NCBI GenBank assembly: GCA_900471925.1
Contig: UCGV01000010.1
Span: 77,257-141,256 of the forward strand
DNA: 64,000 nt
Origin: Hyphomicrobiales bacterium
GTDB lineage: Bacteria; Pseudomonadota; Alphaproteobacteria; Rhizobiales; Rhizobiaceae
Direction: 5' to 3'
Under the pieces are notes generated by a model. That model was not told the origin of the DNA. It was given only the letters and a program-made list of their open reading frames with translations, and searched no databases. Shown one piece after another: positions 1 to 9,875 of this stretch. Within the stretch, counting starts at the first letter, position 1. Each line of letters begins with the position of its first letter. The position numbers and the translations under genes are program-made.

Positions 1-50
1 ATCCTGTCGCTCTTCCGCGGTCAGTAAGCCCCAAAAGAACGGCAACAAAA

Positions 51-71
51 AACCCCGCCATTGGCGGGGTT
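51..71 (-). terminator. Rho-independent terminator downstream of trcR
   Basis: A perfect 9-bp stem, AACCCCGCC/GGCGGGGTT, with a 3-base loop. Read on the minus strand it is followed by a T-run (the A-run just left of it on the plus strand), so it fits termination of the trcR transcript. The bases to its left (1-50) hold no gene I can identify. Confidence 0.8.
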
Positions 72-95
72 TATTCGTTTCAGAATTGGACGATC

Positions 96-797
96 TCAGA
101 ACTGATCGTCTTCATCCTCGTCCTTCGGGGCCGAGCGCAGCGAGCTCAGTTTGCGGAAGACGGCGTCGGCGTCGATTTCCTTTTCTTCCTCACGCTCGTA
201 GCTCGGCGTCAGGCGCTCGGTTTCCTGAGCGGACTGCAGCGTCGCACCGAGTTCGGCAGCGGTCGGCAGCGGCCGGCCCTTGGAGGCCTTTTCCACTTCC
301 ATATCGAGATCGATCTGGCTGCAGAGGCCGAGCGTGACCGGATCCATCGGCGTGAGGTTGGTCGAATTCCAGTGGGTGCGTTCGCGGATCTGCTCGATCG
401 TCGACTTGGTGGTGCCGACGAGACGCGAAATCTGTGCGTCCTTCAGTTCCGGATGGTTACGAACCAGCCAGAGAATGGCGTTCGGACGATCCTGGCGCTT
501 GGAAACCGGTGTATAGCGCGGGCCGCGACGCTTGGATTCGGGCACACGGACCTTCGGCTCGGAAAGCTTCAGCTTGTAGTTCGGGTTACCTTCGGCGCGG
601 GCGATCTCATCGCGGGACAGCTGGCCGGTAGAGATAGGATCCAGGCCCTTGATGCCCTGCGCTGCTTCACCATCGGCAATCGCTTTGACTTCGAGCGGAT
701 GCAGTTTGCAGAATTGCGCGATCTGGTCGAAAGACAGTGCCGTGTTGTCGACGAGCCAGATGGCGGTCGCTTTCGGCATGAGCAGTTGTTGAGCCAT
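96..797 (-). CDS. trcR: Cell-cycle transcriptional regulator TrcR (DUF1013 family)
   Basis: A 233-residue protein of the alphaproteobacterial DUF1013/TrcR family, regarded as a DNA-binding regulator linked to the cell cycle. Two helix-turn-helix-like segments are visible: residues about 12-45 (around LSFDQIAQF) and about 106-145 (around AQISRLVGTTKSTIEQI). A basic linker separates them and the C-terminal tail is strongly acidic (DEDEDD). The ATG start has a good Shine-Dalgarno (AGAAGGA) about 8 bases upstream. It is divergent from acs and shares a 234-bp promoter region containing two related palindromes. The family call is firm; targets cannot be read from here. Confidence 0.88.
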   Translation of the reverse strand: MAQQLLMPKATAIWLVDNTALSFDQIAQFCKLHPLEVKAIADGEAAQGIKGLDPISTGQLSRDEIARAEGNPNYKLKLSEPKVRVPESKRRGPRYTPVSKRQDRPNAILWLVRNHPELKDAQISRLVGTTKSTIEQIRERTHWNSTNLTPMDPVTLGLCSQIDLDMEVEKASKGRPLPTAAELGATLQSAQETERLTPSYEREEEKEIDADAVFRKLSSLRSAPKDEDEDDQF

Positions 798-892
798 GGA
801 TATAGTCCTTCTGTCGTCCGCGCCGGTGTCGCGGTCCGTGGATTGTCACCACTATGTCCGGGAAATATGGCGCTATATAACCGCACTGTCGC

Positions 893-906
893 AGAATTGC
901 AATTCT
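893..906. promoter_or_regulatory. Perfect 14-bp palindrome upstream of trcR
   Basis: AGAATTGCAATTCT, identical to its reverse complement, in the divergent trcR/acs promoter region about 96 bp from the trcR start. It shares the GAATTGC/GCAATTC arms with a second palindrome at 958-971. Such symmetry is typical of a dimeric regulator site, but the protein is unknown. Confidence 0.4.
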
Positions 907-957
907 TCAGAAATCAAATGACCTTTGTCTAATTGCCGTCATCAGACTACCTGATAT

Positions 958-971
958 GAATTGCGCAATTC
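958..971. promoter_or_regulatory. Perfect 14-bp palindrome upstream of acs
   Basis: GAATTGCGCAATTC, self-complementary, 60 bp upstream of the acs start. The centre-to-centre distance to the related palindrome at 893-906 is 65 bp, close to six helical turns, so the two sites could be bound co-operatively. This is inference from symmetry only. Confidence 0.4.
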
Positions 972-1031
972 GAATCCGGCCGCTGCTTCGAAACCATCGG
1001 CCGTCGCATAGCCTTGTGAGGAGGAGTTCCC

Positions 1032-2987
1032 ATGTCGGAGAAGATCTATCCGGTTTCCAAGCCGGTGAAGACCCGCGCGCTGATCGATCAGGCCAAGTAC
1101 GAGAAATGGTACGAGGAAAGCATTGAAAACCCTGACAAGTTCTGGGGAAAACACGGCAAGCGCATCGACTGGTTCAAGCCCTATACCAAGGTCAAGAATA
1201 CCTCCTTCACAGGCAAGGTGTCGATCAAGTGGTTCGAGGACGGCCAGACCAACGTTTCCTACAACTGTATCGACCGGCACCTGAAGACCAACGGCAATCA
1301 GACCGCCATCATCTTCGAAGGCGACAACCCGTATGTCGACAAGAAGATCACCTATAACGAGCTCTACGAGCATGTCTGCCGTCTGGCGAATGTGCTGAAG
1401 AAACATGGGGTCAAGAAGGGCGATCGCGTCACCATCTATATGCCGATGATCCCGGAAGCGGCCTATGCGATGCTGGCTTGCGCGCGCATCGGCGCTGTCC
1501 ATTCCGTCGTCTTCGGCGGCTTCTCGCCGGAGGCGCTCGCCGGCCGCATCGTCGACTGTGAATCTACTTTCGTCATCACCTGCGATGAAGGCATTCGCGG
1601 TGGCAAGCCGGTGCCGCTGAAGGACAATACGGATACGGCGATCCACATTGCCGCCCGTCAGCATGTGACGGTCAACAAAGTTCTCGTCGTGCGCCGTACC
1701 GGCGGCAAGACGGGATGGGCGCCGGGCCGCGACCTCTGGTACCATCAGGAAATCGCCACCGTGAAGGCCGAATGCCCGCCGGTGAAGATGAAGGCCGAAG
1801 ATCCGCTCTTCATTCTCTATACATCGGGTTCGACGGGCAAGCCGAAGGGCGTCCTGCACACGACGGGCGGTTATCTCGTCTATGCATCCATGACTCACGA
1901 ATATGTGTTCGATTACCATCCCGGCGATGTCTACTGGTGCACGGCCGATGTCGGATGGGTCACCGGTCATTCCTATATCGTCTACGGGCCGCTTGCGAAC
2001 TGTGCCACCACGCTGATGTTCGAAGGCGTGCCGAACTTCCCGGATCAGGGTCGCTTCTGGGAAATCATCGACAAGCACAAGGTCAACATCTTCTACACGG
2101 CACCGACGGCGATCCGCTCGCTCATGGGCGCCGGCGATCATTTCGTCACCCGATCTTCCCGCGAGAGCCTGCGCCTGCTCGGCACGGTCGGCGAGCCGAT
2201 CAATCCGGAAGCCTGGGAGTGGTACTATAATGTGGTCGGCGACAAGCGCTGCCCTGTGATCGACACATGGTGGCAGACGGAAACCGGCGGCCACATGATT
2301 ACGCCGCTGCCGGGCGCCACCGATCTGAAGCCTGGTTCGGCCACCAAACCGTTCTTCGGCGTCAAGCCACAGCTCGTCGATAACGAGGGCAAGGTTCTGG
2401 AAGGCGCTGCCGACGGCAATCTCTGCATTACCGATAGCTGGCCCGGCCAGATGCGTTCTGTTTACGGCGACCACGAACGCTTCATCCAGACATACTTCTC
2501 CACCTACAAGGGCAAGTATTTTACCGGTGACGGCTGCCGCCGCGACGAGGACGGCTATTATTGGATCACCGGCCGTGTCGATGACGTTCTGAACGTCTCC
2601 GGCCATCGCCTCGGAACGGCCGAAGTCGAATCGGCACTCGTCTCGTATAATCTCGTCTCGGAAGCTGCCGTCGTCGGCTATCCGCATCCGATCAAGGGTC
2701 AGGGTATCTATTGCTACGTCACACTTATGGCCGGCAATGAAGGCTCTGATGAACTGCGCCAGCAACTCGTCAAGCATGTGCGTGCCGAAATCGGCCCGAT
2801 CGCAGCACCGGACAAGATCCAGTTTGCACCCGGTCTGCCGAAGACCCGTTCGGGCAAGATCATGCGCCGTATCCTGCGGAAGATTGCCGAGGATGATTTC
2901 GGTTCGCTCGGTGATACCTCGACGCTTGCCGATCCGGCTGTCGTCGATGACCTGATCGCGAACAGGCAGAACAAGGCTACAGCCTAA
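1032..2987 (+). CDS. acs: Acetyl-CoA synthetase
   Basis: A 651-residue AMP-forming acetate-CoA ligase that activates acetate through acetyl-AMP to acetyl-CoA in the cytoplasm. The adenylation motif [11 protein letters not shown] is present. The C-terminal [11 protein letters not shown] motif places the catalytic, normally acetylation-regulated lysine at residue 609, the same number as in the well-studied enterobacterial enzyme. Length is full for the family (about 650). The ATG is preceded by a very strong Shine-Dalgarno (GAGGAGGAG, 1018-1026). It is a single-gene unit, divergent from trcR, ending in a perfect 15-bp terminator hairpin. Confidence 0.97.
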   Translation: MSEKIYPVSKPVKTRALIDQAKYEKWYEESIENPDKFWGKHGKRIDWFKPYTKVKNTSFTGKVSIKWFEDGQTNVSYNCIDRHLKTNGNQTAIIFEGDNPYVDKKITYNELYEHVCRLANVLKKHGVKKGDRVTIYMPMIPEAAYAMLACARIGAVHSVVFGGFSPEALAGRIVDCESTFVITCDEGIRGGKPVPLKDNTDTAIHIAARQHVTVNKVLVVRRTGGKTGWAPGRDLWYHQEIATVKAECPPVKMKAEDPLFILYTSGSTGKPKGVLHTTGGYLVYASMTHEYVFDYHPGDVYWCTADVGWVTGHSYIVYGPLANCATTLMFEGVPNFPDQGRFWEIIDKHKVNIFYTAPTAIRSLMGAGDHFVTRSSRESLRLLGTVGEPINPEAWEWYYNVVGDKRCPVIDTWWQTETGGHMITPLPGATDLKPGSATKPFFGVKPQLVDNEGKVLEGAADGNLCITDSWPGQMRSVYGDHERFIQTYFSTYKGKYFTGDGCRRDEDGYYWITGRVDDVLNVSGHRLGTAEVESALVSYNLVSEAAVVGYPHPIKGQGIYCYVTLMAGNEGSDELRQQLVKHVRAEIGPIAAPDKIQFAPGLPKTRSGKIMRRILRKIAEDDFGSLGDTSTLADPAVVDDLIANRQNKATA

Positions 2988-2990
2988 ATC

Positions 2991-3025
2991 AATAAGGCCG
3001 CTCCGCTATTCGGAGCGGCCTTATT
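2991..3025. terminator. Bidirectional terminator between acs and the nuclease gene
   Basis: A perfect 15-bp stem (AATAAGGCCGCTCCG and its complement) around a 5-base CTATT loop. The right arm includes the TAA stop codon of the minus-strand nuclease gene (3021-3023), so this one hairpin serves both convergent genes. Confidence 0.85.
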
Positions 3026-3464
3026 CTTCGGCGCAGGAGGCCCGCGGCTTGCGGCCGCCATCATAGGCAAGGACAAGACCGTCAGCGAGGAGATCGTGAG
3101 CGGGATCGCGCCCGTCGGAAAGCGTGACGTTGGCGAGTATGCGACCGAAATATTTATCGCCGCTGATATCTGTCAGCCTGATATTGGTGGCGCCTGTTAT
3201 CATCCGCTCCAGCGCTTGGCGTGCTTCCGCCGCTGCTTTCCTGATCTCAGCGCATTTTGAGTGGATTTCGGGCGCATCGATGCCGCGAATGCGGACATAG
3301 ACTTCCATCGTTTGCTGCGGCCAGGGTGTTGCCGAAACCAGCAGCGTATCTCCGTCGATGACCCTAATAATCTCTGCTGCGACCGGCCCATCAATCTCAT
3401 CCCGCGCCGCAAAAGCCGGCATGGTGCCAAGAAACATTAGGAGGATCGCGATGACTCTGAACAT
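3021..3464 (-). CDS. Secreted thermonuclease-family protein (staphylococcal nuclease fold)
   Basis: A 147-residue protein with an N-terminal signal peptide (about residues 1-19, ending AFA) followed by an SNase-like domain. Family landmarks visible are VIDGDTL (acidic calcium ligand), VRIRGIDAPE (catalytic Arg plus Asp/Glu) and YFGRILA (second catalytic Arg), so it is probably an active calcium-dependent phosphodiesterase acting outside the cytoplasm. The length suits a single-domain secreted SNase. Its stop codon lies inside the acs terminator. Substrate and physiological role are not evident. Confidence 0.82.
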   Translation of the reverse strand: MFRVIAILLMFLGTMPAFAARDEIDGPVAAEIIRVIDGDTLLVSATPWPQQTMEVYVRIRGIDAPEIHSKCAEIRKAAAEARQALERMITGATNIRLTDISGDKYFGRILANVTLSDGRDPAHDLLADGLVLAYDGGRKPRASCAEE

Positions 3465-3512
3465 GAAAGGAATAAATTCCGTGCTCGCATCCGAGTCAAT
3501 AGGAATATTTAC

Positions 3513-3737
3513 TTAAAAATCGATGGCGCGGCCATTGATTTCATAGTCGCCGAAACGCGAAGGTTCGGCGCCGCCTCGTCCGCCGATCTCGGTCGGCAAT
3601 TCGGCAGACTGAACGTTTCTGCGGCGTTCCTCGGCTTCGGCGAGCGCGCGCTTGGCGGCGGGGGATAGCATCTTGCGTGGCGGCTCCGCGCCTTCCGGAA
3701 CCGGGGTTTCCACATTGTCGTTATCGGCCGTCTGCAT
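3513..3737 (-). CDS. DUF1674 protein, SDHAF4-like succinate dehydrogenase assembly factor
   Basis: A 74-residue protein with the compact C-terminal DUF1674 signature: EIGGRGGAEPSRFGDYE followed by NGRAIDF at the extreme C-terminus. Homologues include mitochondrial SDHAF4/Sdh8, which binds the flavinated SdhA subunit before complex II assembly; the same role is inferred here. The N-terminal half is charged and probably disordered (AEAEERRRN). The ATG at 3737 follows a GGGAG Shine-Dalgarno. It is divergent from htpX and no sdh gene is in the window. Confidence 0.8.
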   Translation of the reverse strand: MQTADNDNVETPVPEGAEPPRKMLSPAAKRALAEAEERRRNVQSAELPTEIGGRGGAEPSRFGDYEINGRAIDF

Positions 3738-3847
3738 ACTGCACTCCCGCCTGAAAATATTGAAAATGGCTGGCGAATAACCAAATCATAATGCGACGGC
3801 GCGGGGATTTAAAGCGTCGCGCCGCAATCAAGGAGATGGAGACCTCT

Positions 3848-4810
3848 ATGAACCTCATGCGTACTGCCATGTTGCTTGCCTTCATGACGGCGCTTTTCAT
3901 GTTTGTCGGCTTTTTGATCGGTGGGCGCGGCGGCATGATGATCGCCTTTCTCATCGCCGCCGGCATGAATTTCTTCTCCTATTGGAATGCCGACAGGATG
4001 GTGTTGTCGGCCTACCGTGCACAGGAGGTCGATGAGCGCAATGCGCCGGAATTCTACCGGATCGTCCGCGACCTCGCCCGCAATGCCGGTCTGCCGATGC
4101 CGAAGGTCTATCTCTACGACAGTCCTCAACCGAATGCCTTTGCGACCGGCCGCAATCCGGAAAATGCCGCCGTGGCAGCCTCGACCGGTCTGCTTGCCTC
4201 CCTCTCACCAGAGGAGGTTGCCGGTGTGATGGCGCATGAACTCGCCCACGTCCAGAACCGCGACACGCTGACGATGACGATCACCGCCACGCTTGCCGGC
4301 GCGATCTCGATGCTCGGCAATTTCGCTTTCTTCTTTGGCGGCAATCGCGAGAACAACAATAATCCGCTCGGCTTCATCGGCGTGCTCGTGGCGATGATCG
4401 TAGCGCCGCTTGCCGCCATGCTGGTGCAGATGGCGATCAGCCGTACCCGCGAATATTCGGCTGACCGGCGCGGCGCTGAAATCTGCGGCAATCCGCTGTG
4501 GCTGGCTTCGGCGCTCGGCAAGATCGCCCGGGGTGCTGCTCATGTGCCGAACTATGATGCCGAGCGCAATCCGGCGACGGCGCATATGTTCATCATCAAT
4601 CCGCTCTCCGGCGAGCGTATGGACAACCTGTTTTCGACCCATCCTGACACTGAAAATCGTATCGCCGCCCTGCAGGAAATGGCACGGGGAGGTTTCGACG
4701 TCTCGACGCCGCCGGTTCGTGCTGCTAATCCGGCGCGGAAATCGCGCTCGGTTCCCAATACGGGTTACGGCCGCGATAATTCGCAACCGCCGAAGGGTCC
4801 GTGGTCTTGA
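3848..4810 (+). CDS. htpX: Membrane zinc metalloprotease HtpX
   Basis: A 320-residue M48 peptidase of the inner membrane that degrades misfolded membrane proteins with FtsH. The zinc motif HELAH is at residues 130-134 and the third ligand is Glu202 in REYSAD. Hydrophobic segments lie at about 5-22, 28-45, 144-162 and 174-196. I chose the ATG at 3848 because AGGAG (3831-3835) precedes it and the protein then begins MNLMRTAM as in rhizobial homologues; upstream in-frame starts at 3791 and 3836 are possible. The 3' end overlaps the next gene by 10 bp, suggesting coupled translation. Confidence 0.93.
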   Translation: MNLMRTAMLLAFMTALFMFVGFLIGGRGGMMIAFLIAAGMNFFSYWNADRMVLSAYRAQEVDERNAPEFYRIVRDLARNAGLPMPKVYLYDSPQPNAFATGRNPENAAVAASTGLLASLSPEEVAGVMAHELAHVQNRDTLTMTITATLAGAISMLGNFAFFFGGNRENNNNPLGFIGVLVAMIVAPLAAMLVQMAISRTREYSADRRGAEICGNPLWLASALGKIARGAAHVPNYDAERNPATAHMFIINPLSGERMDNLFSTHPDTENRIAALQEMARGGFDVSTPPVRAANPARKSRSVPNTGYGRDNSQPPKGPWS

Positions 4811-6189
4811 ATTCAGACGGCAAGAAGCCAGCTCGCAATCCTAATCCATCCTCAGATCGTCCAGCGTCAGGACCGGTCAAACCCGGCCTGCCGGCGCGTG
4901 CTGCTGCCGCCAAGATCCTGGCCGCCGTCGTCGACAAGAAATTGCCTCTGGATGGAGCTCTCGATCACGAGCATGGAAATCCGGCATACAAGGCGCTTGG
5001 AGAGAGCGATCGTGCGCTGGTACGGGCAATCCTGAACTCCACGCTCCGGCATCTGCCGCGTATCGACGCGGCTATCGCCTCGCTGCTCGAAACGCCTCTA
5101 CCGGATGGTGCGCGCGCTCTTCACCATGTCCTTGCCGTCGGTGCCGCACAGATTCTCTATCTCGATGTTCCCGATCATTCGGCCGTCGATATTGCCGTTG
5201 AACAGGCTAACCAGGATCCTCGCAATCGGCGTTTCGCCAAGCTCATCAATGCGATCCTGCGCCGCGTCGGGCGGGAGAAAGAGCGTATCCTTGCCGATGT
5301 CGCGGATATTCCGCCAATGCCGGCCTGGTTCATCGAACGGCTTGTAAAAGCCTATGGACGAGAGGCGGCGCTCGCCATTTCCGAATCCCAGCTCGAGCCC
5401 GCTGCCATTGATCTTACCGTTAAATCAGATGCGGCAGGTTGGGCGGAGCGTCTGAACGGCGCCGTACTTCCGACCGGTGGCGTGCGGCTTTCGGCTTTCG
5501 AAGGCAGCATTCCATCGCTTGCCGGTTTCGAAGACGGGGAATGGTGGGTTCAGGATGCGGCTGCGAGCATCCCTGCCAAGCTTTTTGGCGATCTCACCGG
5601 TAAGCGCACTGCCGATCTTTGTGCCGCTCCGGGCGGTAAGACGGCGCAGCTCATCGTTGCCGGCGGTGTCGTAACAGCGATTGATCAGTCGGAAAACCGG
5701 TTGAAGCGCCTGCGTTCGAATCTCGAGCGGCTCGGCTTGCAGGCGGATACGATCGCGACGGATCTGACGAAGTTCGAGCCATCGGAGCATTTCGATGCAA
5801 TCCTCCTCGATGCGCCCTGCTCTTCGACCGGCACGACCCGCAGGCACCCGGATGTCCTCTGGACCAAGGGACCCGAAGATATCGCCAAGCTTGCGGCGCT
5901 GCAGGAGCGTCTGCTGCGCCATGCCCTGACCTTATTGAATCCCGGTGGGTTGCTCGTTTTTTCCAACTGTTCGATCGATCCGCAGGAGGGCGAGCAGGTT
6001 GTGGCGCGCGTTCTCGAAGATGTGAAGAGCGTTGAGCGGGTGCCCGTCGATGCTACCAAATGGTCCGGTATGAGCCAGGCTATTACACCGCTGGGCGAGT
6101 TCCGTACTCTGCCTACAATGCTGGACATGCCGGATGGTTTCGCATCGGGCCTCGACGGCTTTTACGCGGTGATGCTCAGACGCATCTGA
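4801..6189 (+). CDS. rsmB: RsmB/NOP-family 16S rRNA (cytosine-C5) methyltransferase
   Basis: A 462-residue SAM-dependent RNA methyltransferase. The N-terminal part (about 40-180) is NusB-like and the C-terminal part (about 240-460) is the Rossmann methyltransferase. Both catalytic cysteines of m5C enzymes are present: Cys340 in DAPCSSTG and Cys390 in [10 protein letters not shown]. The SAM-binding loop is [11 protein letters not shown]. The GTG at 4801 overlaps the htpX stop by 10 bp; a TTG at 4807 is an alternative start. It is probably co-transcribed with htpX. The exact rRNA position modified is inferred from family membership. Confidence 0.88.
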   Translation: MVLNSDGKKPARNPNPSSDRPASGPVKPGLPARAAAAKILAAVVDKKLPLDGALDHEHGNPAYKALGESDRALVRAILNSTLRHLPRIDAAIASLLETPLPDGARALHHVLAVGAAQILYLDVPDHSAVDIAVEQANQDPRNRRFAKLINAILRRVGREKERILADVADIPPMPAWFIERLVKAYGREAALAISESQLEPAAIDLTVKSDAAGWAERLNGAVLPTGGVRLSAFEGSIPSLAGFEDGEWWVQDAAASIPAKLFGDLTGKRTADLCAAPGGKTAQLIVAGGVVTAIDQSENRLKRLRSNLERLGLQADTIATDLTKFEPSEHFDAILLDAPCSSTGTTRRHPDVLWTKGPEDIAKLAALQERLLRHALTLLNPGGLLVFSNCSIDPQEGEQVVARVLEDVKSVERVPVDATKWSGMSQAITPLGEFRTLPTMLDMPDGFASGLDGFYAVMLRRI

Positions 6190-6291
6190 GCTCAATTATA
6201 TTCTAATTTGATCACAAAATAATACATCGTGGCTGATGAAAAAGGTTTCGATTCATCTATTCTTAACCACGAGGGGCAATAGACAATCGAT

Positions 6292-7959
6292 ATGCAGTCC
6301 GGTCGGCGTCTTGCGAGCATGTATGTTCGAGAAGCTTGGCGGCGCGGTACGCGCCGTGCCGCACTTCTGCGTTTACGTTTCGCCCGGCATGCCATCTCGG
6401 TTCCCGAACGGCTGATCGTCGCGCCGACAGATCTGAGAGGCATCGATTCACATGTTGCCGAAGAGATCATGGATGGCCGGTTTCCGCTTGCCGGGCGTAT
6501 GCTGGAGACGGCCGGAAAATCGCCCTTCACGCTGACCCTGCCGTCACGCGCTTTCGCGATCAGGCTGCATAGTTTCGGCTGGCTTCGGCATATGAGGGCC
6601 AACAAGAGTGAGCGGGGTTCGGTCGTTGCACGTGCGATCTTCGATAGTTGGCTCTCTATTCACGGAAGCCGGATCGAAGGTATTGCCTGGGAGACCGATG
6701 TCGTCTCGCAGCGCGTCATTGCCTGGCTGTCGCATTCTCCTGTCGTGCTGCAGAACGCCGATCGTGGTTTTTATCGCCGTTTCATGAAGTCGCTGGCGTT
6801 TCATATCCGCTATCTGCGCCGCATTGCGCCTTATTCGACCGGCGAGATCCGTTTTCGCCTCCGTATCGCACTCGCCATGGCTTCAGTCGCCATGCCTGTG
6901 CGTGCCGCGACTGTGCGGCGGGCGGCGCAGGCACTCGATCGTGAATTCGATAGCCAGATTCTCCCTGATGGCGGCCATATTTCCCGCAATCCGCGGATTG
7001 GGCTGGAACTGCTGCTTGACCTGCTGCCGCTCCGGCAGACCTACGTCAATCTCGGCCACGATCTGCCGCAGAAGCTGATCTCAGGTATCGACCGCATGTA
7101 CCCTGCCCTGCGTTTTTTCCGCCATCAGGACGGAGATCTGGCGCTTTTCAACGGCGCGACCTCCACATTGGCCGATGAGTTGATGTCCGTACTGCGCTAC
7201 GACGAGACGGCGGGCCAGCCTTTCAAGGCGCTGCCGCATTCGCGTTACCAACGACTTGCGGCAGGCAAGACCGTGATCATTGCCGATACCGGACCTCCCT
7301 CGCCCAGCTGCTCCAGAACAGCCCATGCAGGCAGTCTCTCCTTCGAAATGTCCTCCGGCCGCTATCGCTTCATCGTCAATTCCGGATCACCGAAATTCGC
7401 CGGCCAGCGTTACATCCAGATGGCGCGCACCACGGCTGCTCATTCTACCGTGGTCCTCAACGATACGTCTTCGAGCCGGTTTTCATCCTCGGCGTTCCTC
7501 GCCCATACGATGATGGATACGGTTGAAGCCGTCACCGCCGAACGTGTCGAGACCGAAGATGGTCGTGAAGGCATCAAGGTGAGCCATGACGGTTATCTCG
7601 AAGCTTTCGGCGTCATTCACGAGCGCGAGCTGACGTTGAACGCCGCCGGTTCCATTGTGACAGGCATGGATCGTTTCGTTGCCGATGACAGGTATCACAG
7701 CGAAGAGCCGTTGCGGGCGGTTGCCCGTTTCCATATCCATCCGGCGATCGTGCCGCGGCAGAACGATACGGAATCCGTACTGCTGACCGCGCCAGACGGA
7801 GAAAGCTGGCTGTTTTCTGCTCCAGGCAACGAGGTGCTGATAGCGGAGGATATCTTCTTTGCCGACAGCGCAGGTATCAGCAGCTCGGATCAGATCGAGA
7901 TCAATTTCGATCTGATCGATAAGCCCGAAATTCGCTGGTTTCTGTCGCGCAAGAGCTGA
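6292..7959 (+). CDS. Heparinase II/III-family protein
   Basis: A 555-residue protein with an alpha-helical N-terminal part and a C-terminal heparinase II/III-like beta-sandwich domain (from about residue 330). Conserved-looking stretches include FIVNSGSPKFAGQRY and ARTTAAHSTVVLND, the latter carrying the histidine region typical of the family. These proteins are polysaccharide lyases or lyase-like proteins. No clear signal peptide is seen; the N-terminus is Arg-rich. It lies between the rRNA methyltransferase and purH, an arrangement I recall from rhizobia. The substrate is unknown. An internal ATG at 6319 is an alternative start. Confidence 0.8.
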   Translation: MQSGRRLASMYVREAWRRGTRRAALLRLRFARHAISVPERLIVAPTDLRGIDSHVAEEIMDGRFPLAGRMLETAGKSPFTLTLPSRAFAIRLHSFGWLRHMRANKSERGSVVARAIFDSWLSIHGSRIEGIAWETDVVSQRVIAWLSHSPVVLQNADRGFYRRFMKSLAFHIRYLRRIAPYSTGEIRFRLRIALAMASVAMPVRAATVRRAAQALDREFDSQILPDGGHISRNPRIGLELLLDLLPLRQTYVNLGHDLPQKLISGIDRMYPALRFFRHQDGDLALFNGATSTLADELMSVLRYDETAGQPFKALPHSRYQRLAAGKTVIIADTGPPSPSCSRTAHAGSLSFEMSSGRYRFIVNSGSPKFAGQRYIQMARTTAAHSTVVLNDTSSSRFSSSAFLAHTMMDTVEAVTAERVETEDGREGIKVSHDGYLEAFGVIHERELTLNAAGSIVTGMDRFVADDRYHSEEPLRAVARFHIHPAIVPRQNDTESVLLTAPDGESWLFSAPGNEVLIAEDIFFADSAGISSSDQIEINFDLIDKPEIRWFLSRKS

Positions 7960-8151
7960 GCTGCCTGTTTTTCCTTGGAGGAAGGGAAGCCCCGGCCCTT
8001 GGTTCCCGCACAGTTCCAAACTTGATCCGCAGCAGACTTTTGCCAGAATTGCGCAGGCGGCTGTTTGCGCCGGCTTCAAGCTGTGCTAACGCGGCGAAAT
8101 AGAACGTCCCTTGCCCGGATGTCTCCCGCGAAGCCCGAACGGAGAAGGTTC

Positions 8152-9768
8152 ATGGCCGTCATTTCCAAGAAAATTCCTGCCCCCGACAAGGTCGAGATCA
8201 AGACCGCACTGCTGTCCGTCTTCGACAAGACCGGCATTATCGAACTTGCCCGCGCGCTTTCGGCGCGTGGCGTACGCCTGTTGTCGACCGGCGGCACCTA
8301 CAAGGCGATCGCCGCCGAAGGCCTCGCGGTGACCGACGTTTCCGAAGTCACGCAGTTTCCGGAAATCATGGACGGCCGTGTGAAGACCCTGCATCCCAAG
8401 GTGCATGGCGGGCTGCTGGCGATCCGCGACGATGCCGAGCATCAGGAAGCCATGAAGGCTCATGGCATCGACGGCATCGACCTGCTGGTCGTCAATCTCT
8501 ATCCGTTCGAGGATGTGCGCGCTGCCGGCGGCGATTACCCGACGACGGTTGAGAACATCGATATCGGCGGGCCGGCGATGATCCGCGCATCGGCCAAGAA
8601 CCACGCCTATGTCACCGTCATCACCGATCCGGCCGATTACGCCGAGCTGGTCGAACAGCTTTCGGGCGATGCCGGCAAGACGGTTTACGCGTTCCGTCAG
8701 CGCATGGCGGCAAAGGCCTATGCACGTACTGCTGCCTACGATGCCGCCATCTCCAACTGGTTTGCAGAGGCGCTGTCGATCGACACGCCGCGCTACCGTA
8801 CGATTGGCGGCGTCTTGAAGGAAGAGATGCGTTATGGCGAAAACCCGCACCAGAAGGCCGCCTTTTACGTAACGGGTGAAAAGCGCCCTGGCGTTTCGAC
8901 GGCAGCCCTGCTGCAGGGCAAGCAGCTCTCCTACAACAATATCAACGATACCGACGCGGCCTATGAACTCGTCGCAGAATTCCTGCCGGAAAAGTCGCCG
9001 GCCTGCGCCATCATCAAGCACGCGAATCCTTGCGGCGTTGCCACCGGTTCGACACTTCTGGAAGCCTACAAGCGCTCGCTCGCCTGTGATTCCGTCTCCG
9101 CCTTCGGCGGCATCATCGCGCTGAACCAGACGCTCGATGCGGCAACGGCGGAAGAGATCATCCAGCTCTTCACCGAGGTCATCATCGCGCCTGATGTCAC
9201 AGACGAAGCCAAGGCAATCGTCGCCCGCAAGCCGAACCTGCGCCTGCTTTCGGCGGGTGGATTGCCGGATGCGCGTGCCGCCGGCATCACCGCCAAGACC
9301 GTTTCCGGTGGTCTGCTCGTACAGAGCCGTGACAATGGCATGGTGGAGGATCTGGAACTGAAGGTCGTCACCAAGCGTGCGCCGACGGCGCAGGAACTGG
9401 AAGACATGAAGTTTGCCTTCAAGGTCGGCAAGCATGTGAAGTCTAATGCCGTTGTCTACGCCAAGGATGGCCAGACTGTCGGTATCGGCGCCGGCCAGAT
9501 GAGCCGTGTCGATTCTGCCCGTATCGCGGCGTTGAAGGCTGAGGAAGCCGCCAAGGCGCTCGGTCTTGCCGTTCCGATGACCCACGGCTCCGCTGTCGCC
9601 TCCGAGGCTTTCCTGCCCTTCGCCGATGGCCTTCTGTCGATGATAGCCGCTGGTGCGACCTCGGTTATCCAGCCCGGCGGCTCGATGCGCGATCAGGAAG
9701 TGATCGATGCCGCAAACGAGCACAATATCGCGATGGTCTTTACCGGCATGCGCCATTTCCGCCATTAA
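8152..9768 (+). CDS. purH: Bifunctional AICAR formyltransferase/IMP cyclohydrolase PurH
   Basis: A 538-residue cytoplasmic enzyme for the last two steps of IMP synthesis. The N-terminal cyclohydrolase domain begins [11 protein letters not shown] and includes the [11 protein letters not shown] phosphate-binding region; the C-terminal transformylase contains [11 protein letters not shown] and ends in MRHFRH. The start at 8152 is set by a strong Shine-Dalgarno (GGAGAAGG, 8141-8148) and by the family's usual length. It is followed by a strong hairpin at 9784-9807 and converges with the UMF1-type transporter gene. No riboswitch is seen in the 190 bases upstream. Confidence 0.96.
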   Translation: MAVISKKIPAPDKVEIKTALLSVFDKTGIIELARALSARGVRLLSTGGTYKAIAAEGLAVTDVSEVTQFPEIMDGRVKTLHPKVHGGLLAIRDDAEHQEAMKAHGIDGIDLLVVNLYPFEDVRAAGGDYPTTVENIDIGGPAMIRASAKNHAYVTVITDPADYAELVEQLSGDAGKTVYAFRQRMAAKAYARTAAYDAAISNWFAEALSIDTPRYRTIGGVLKEEMRYGENPHQKAAFYVTGEKRPGVSTAALLQGKQLSYNNINDTDAAYELVAEFLPEKSPACAIIKHANPCGVATGSTLLEAYKRSLACDSVSAFGGIIALNQTLDAATAEEIIQLFTEVIIAPDVTDEAKAIVARKPNLRLLSAGGLPDARAAGITAKTVSGGLLVQSRDNGMVEDLELKVVTKRAPTAQELEDMKFAFKVGKHVKSNAVVYAKDGQTVGIGAGQMSRVDSARIAALKAEEAAKALGLAVPMTHGSAVASEAFLPFADGLLSMIAAGATSVIQPGGSMRDQEVIDAANEHNIAMVFTGMRHFRH

Positions 9769-9783
9769 GCGGAGCCAGTGATA

Positions 9784-9807
9784 TTCCCCGGCCTAGCGGC
9801 CGGGGAA
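9784..9807. terminator. Strong hairpin between convergent purH and transporter genes
   Basis: A perfect 10-bp stem, TTCCCCGGCC/GGCCGGGGAA, with a TAGC loop. There is no long T-run on either side, so it may act as a weak terminator or mRNA 3'-end stabiliser for both convergent transcripts. Confidence 0.6.
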
Positions 9808-9875
9808 ATGCCCTATCCACTTGTTTTTGAGAAATTTCGGACGCAAGACCGCTATACGTTTTTGCTGGAATTGCT

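Noticed and set aside
1..27. Frame ending in TAA at 25-27, possibly the C-terminus of an upstream plus-strand gene
   Set aside because: Only eight codons are visible; too short to support a call.
942..2777. Long minus-strand open frame opposite acs (611 codons)
   Set aside because: Antisense shadow typical of high-GC codon bias; acs is complete with all family motifs, and the shadow has no recognisable domain.
8086..9765. Minus-strand open frame covering purH (559 codons)
   Set aside because: Mirror of purH; no ribosome-binding site or family features.
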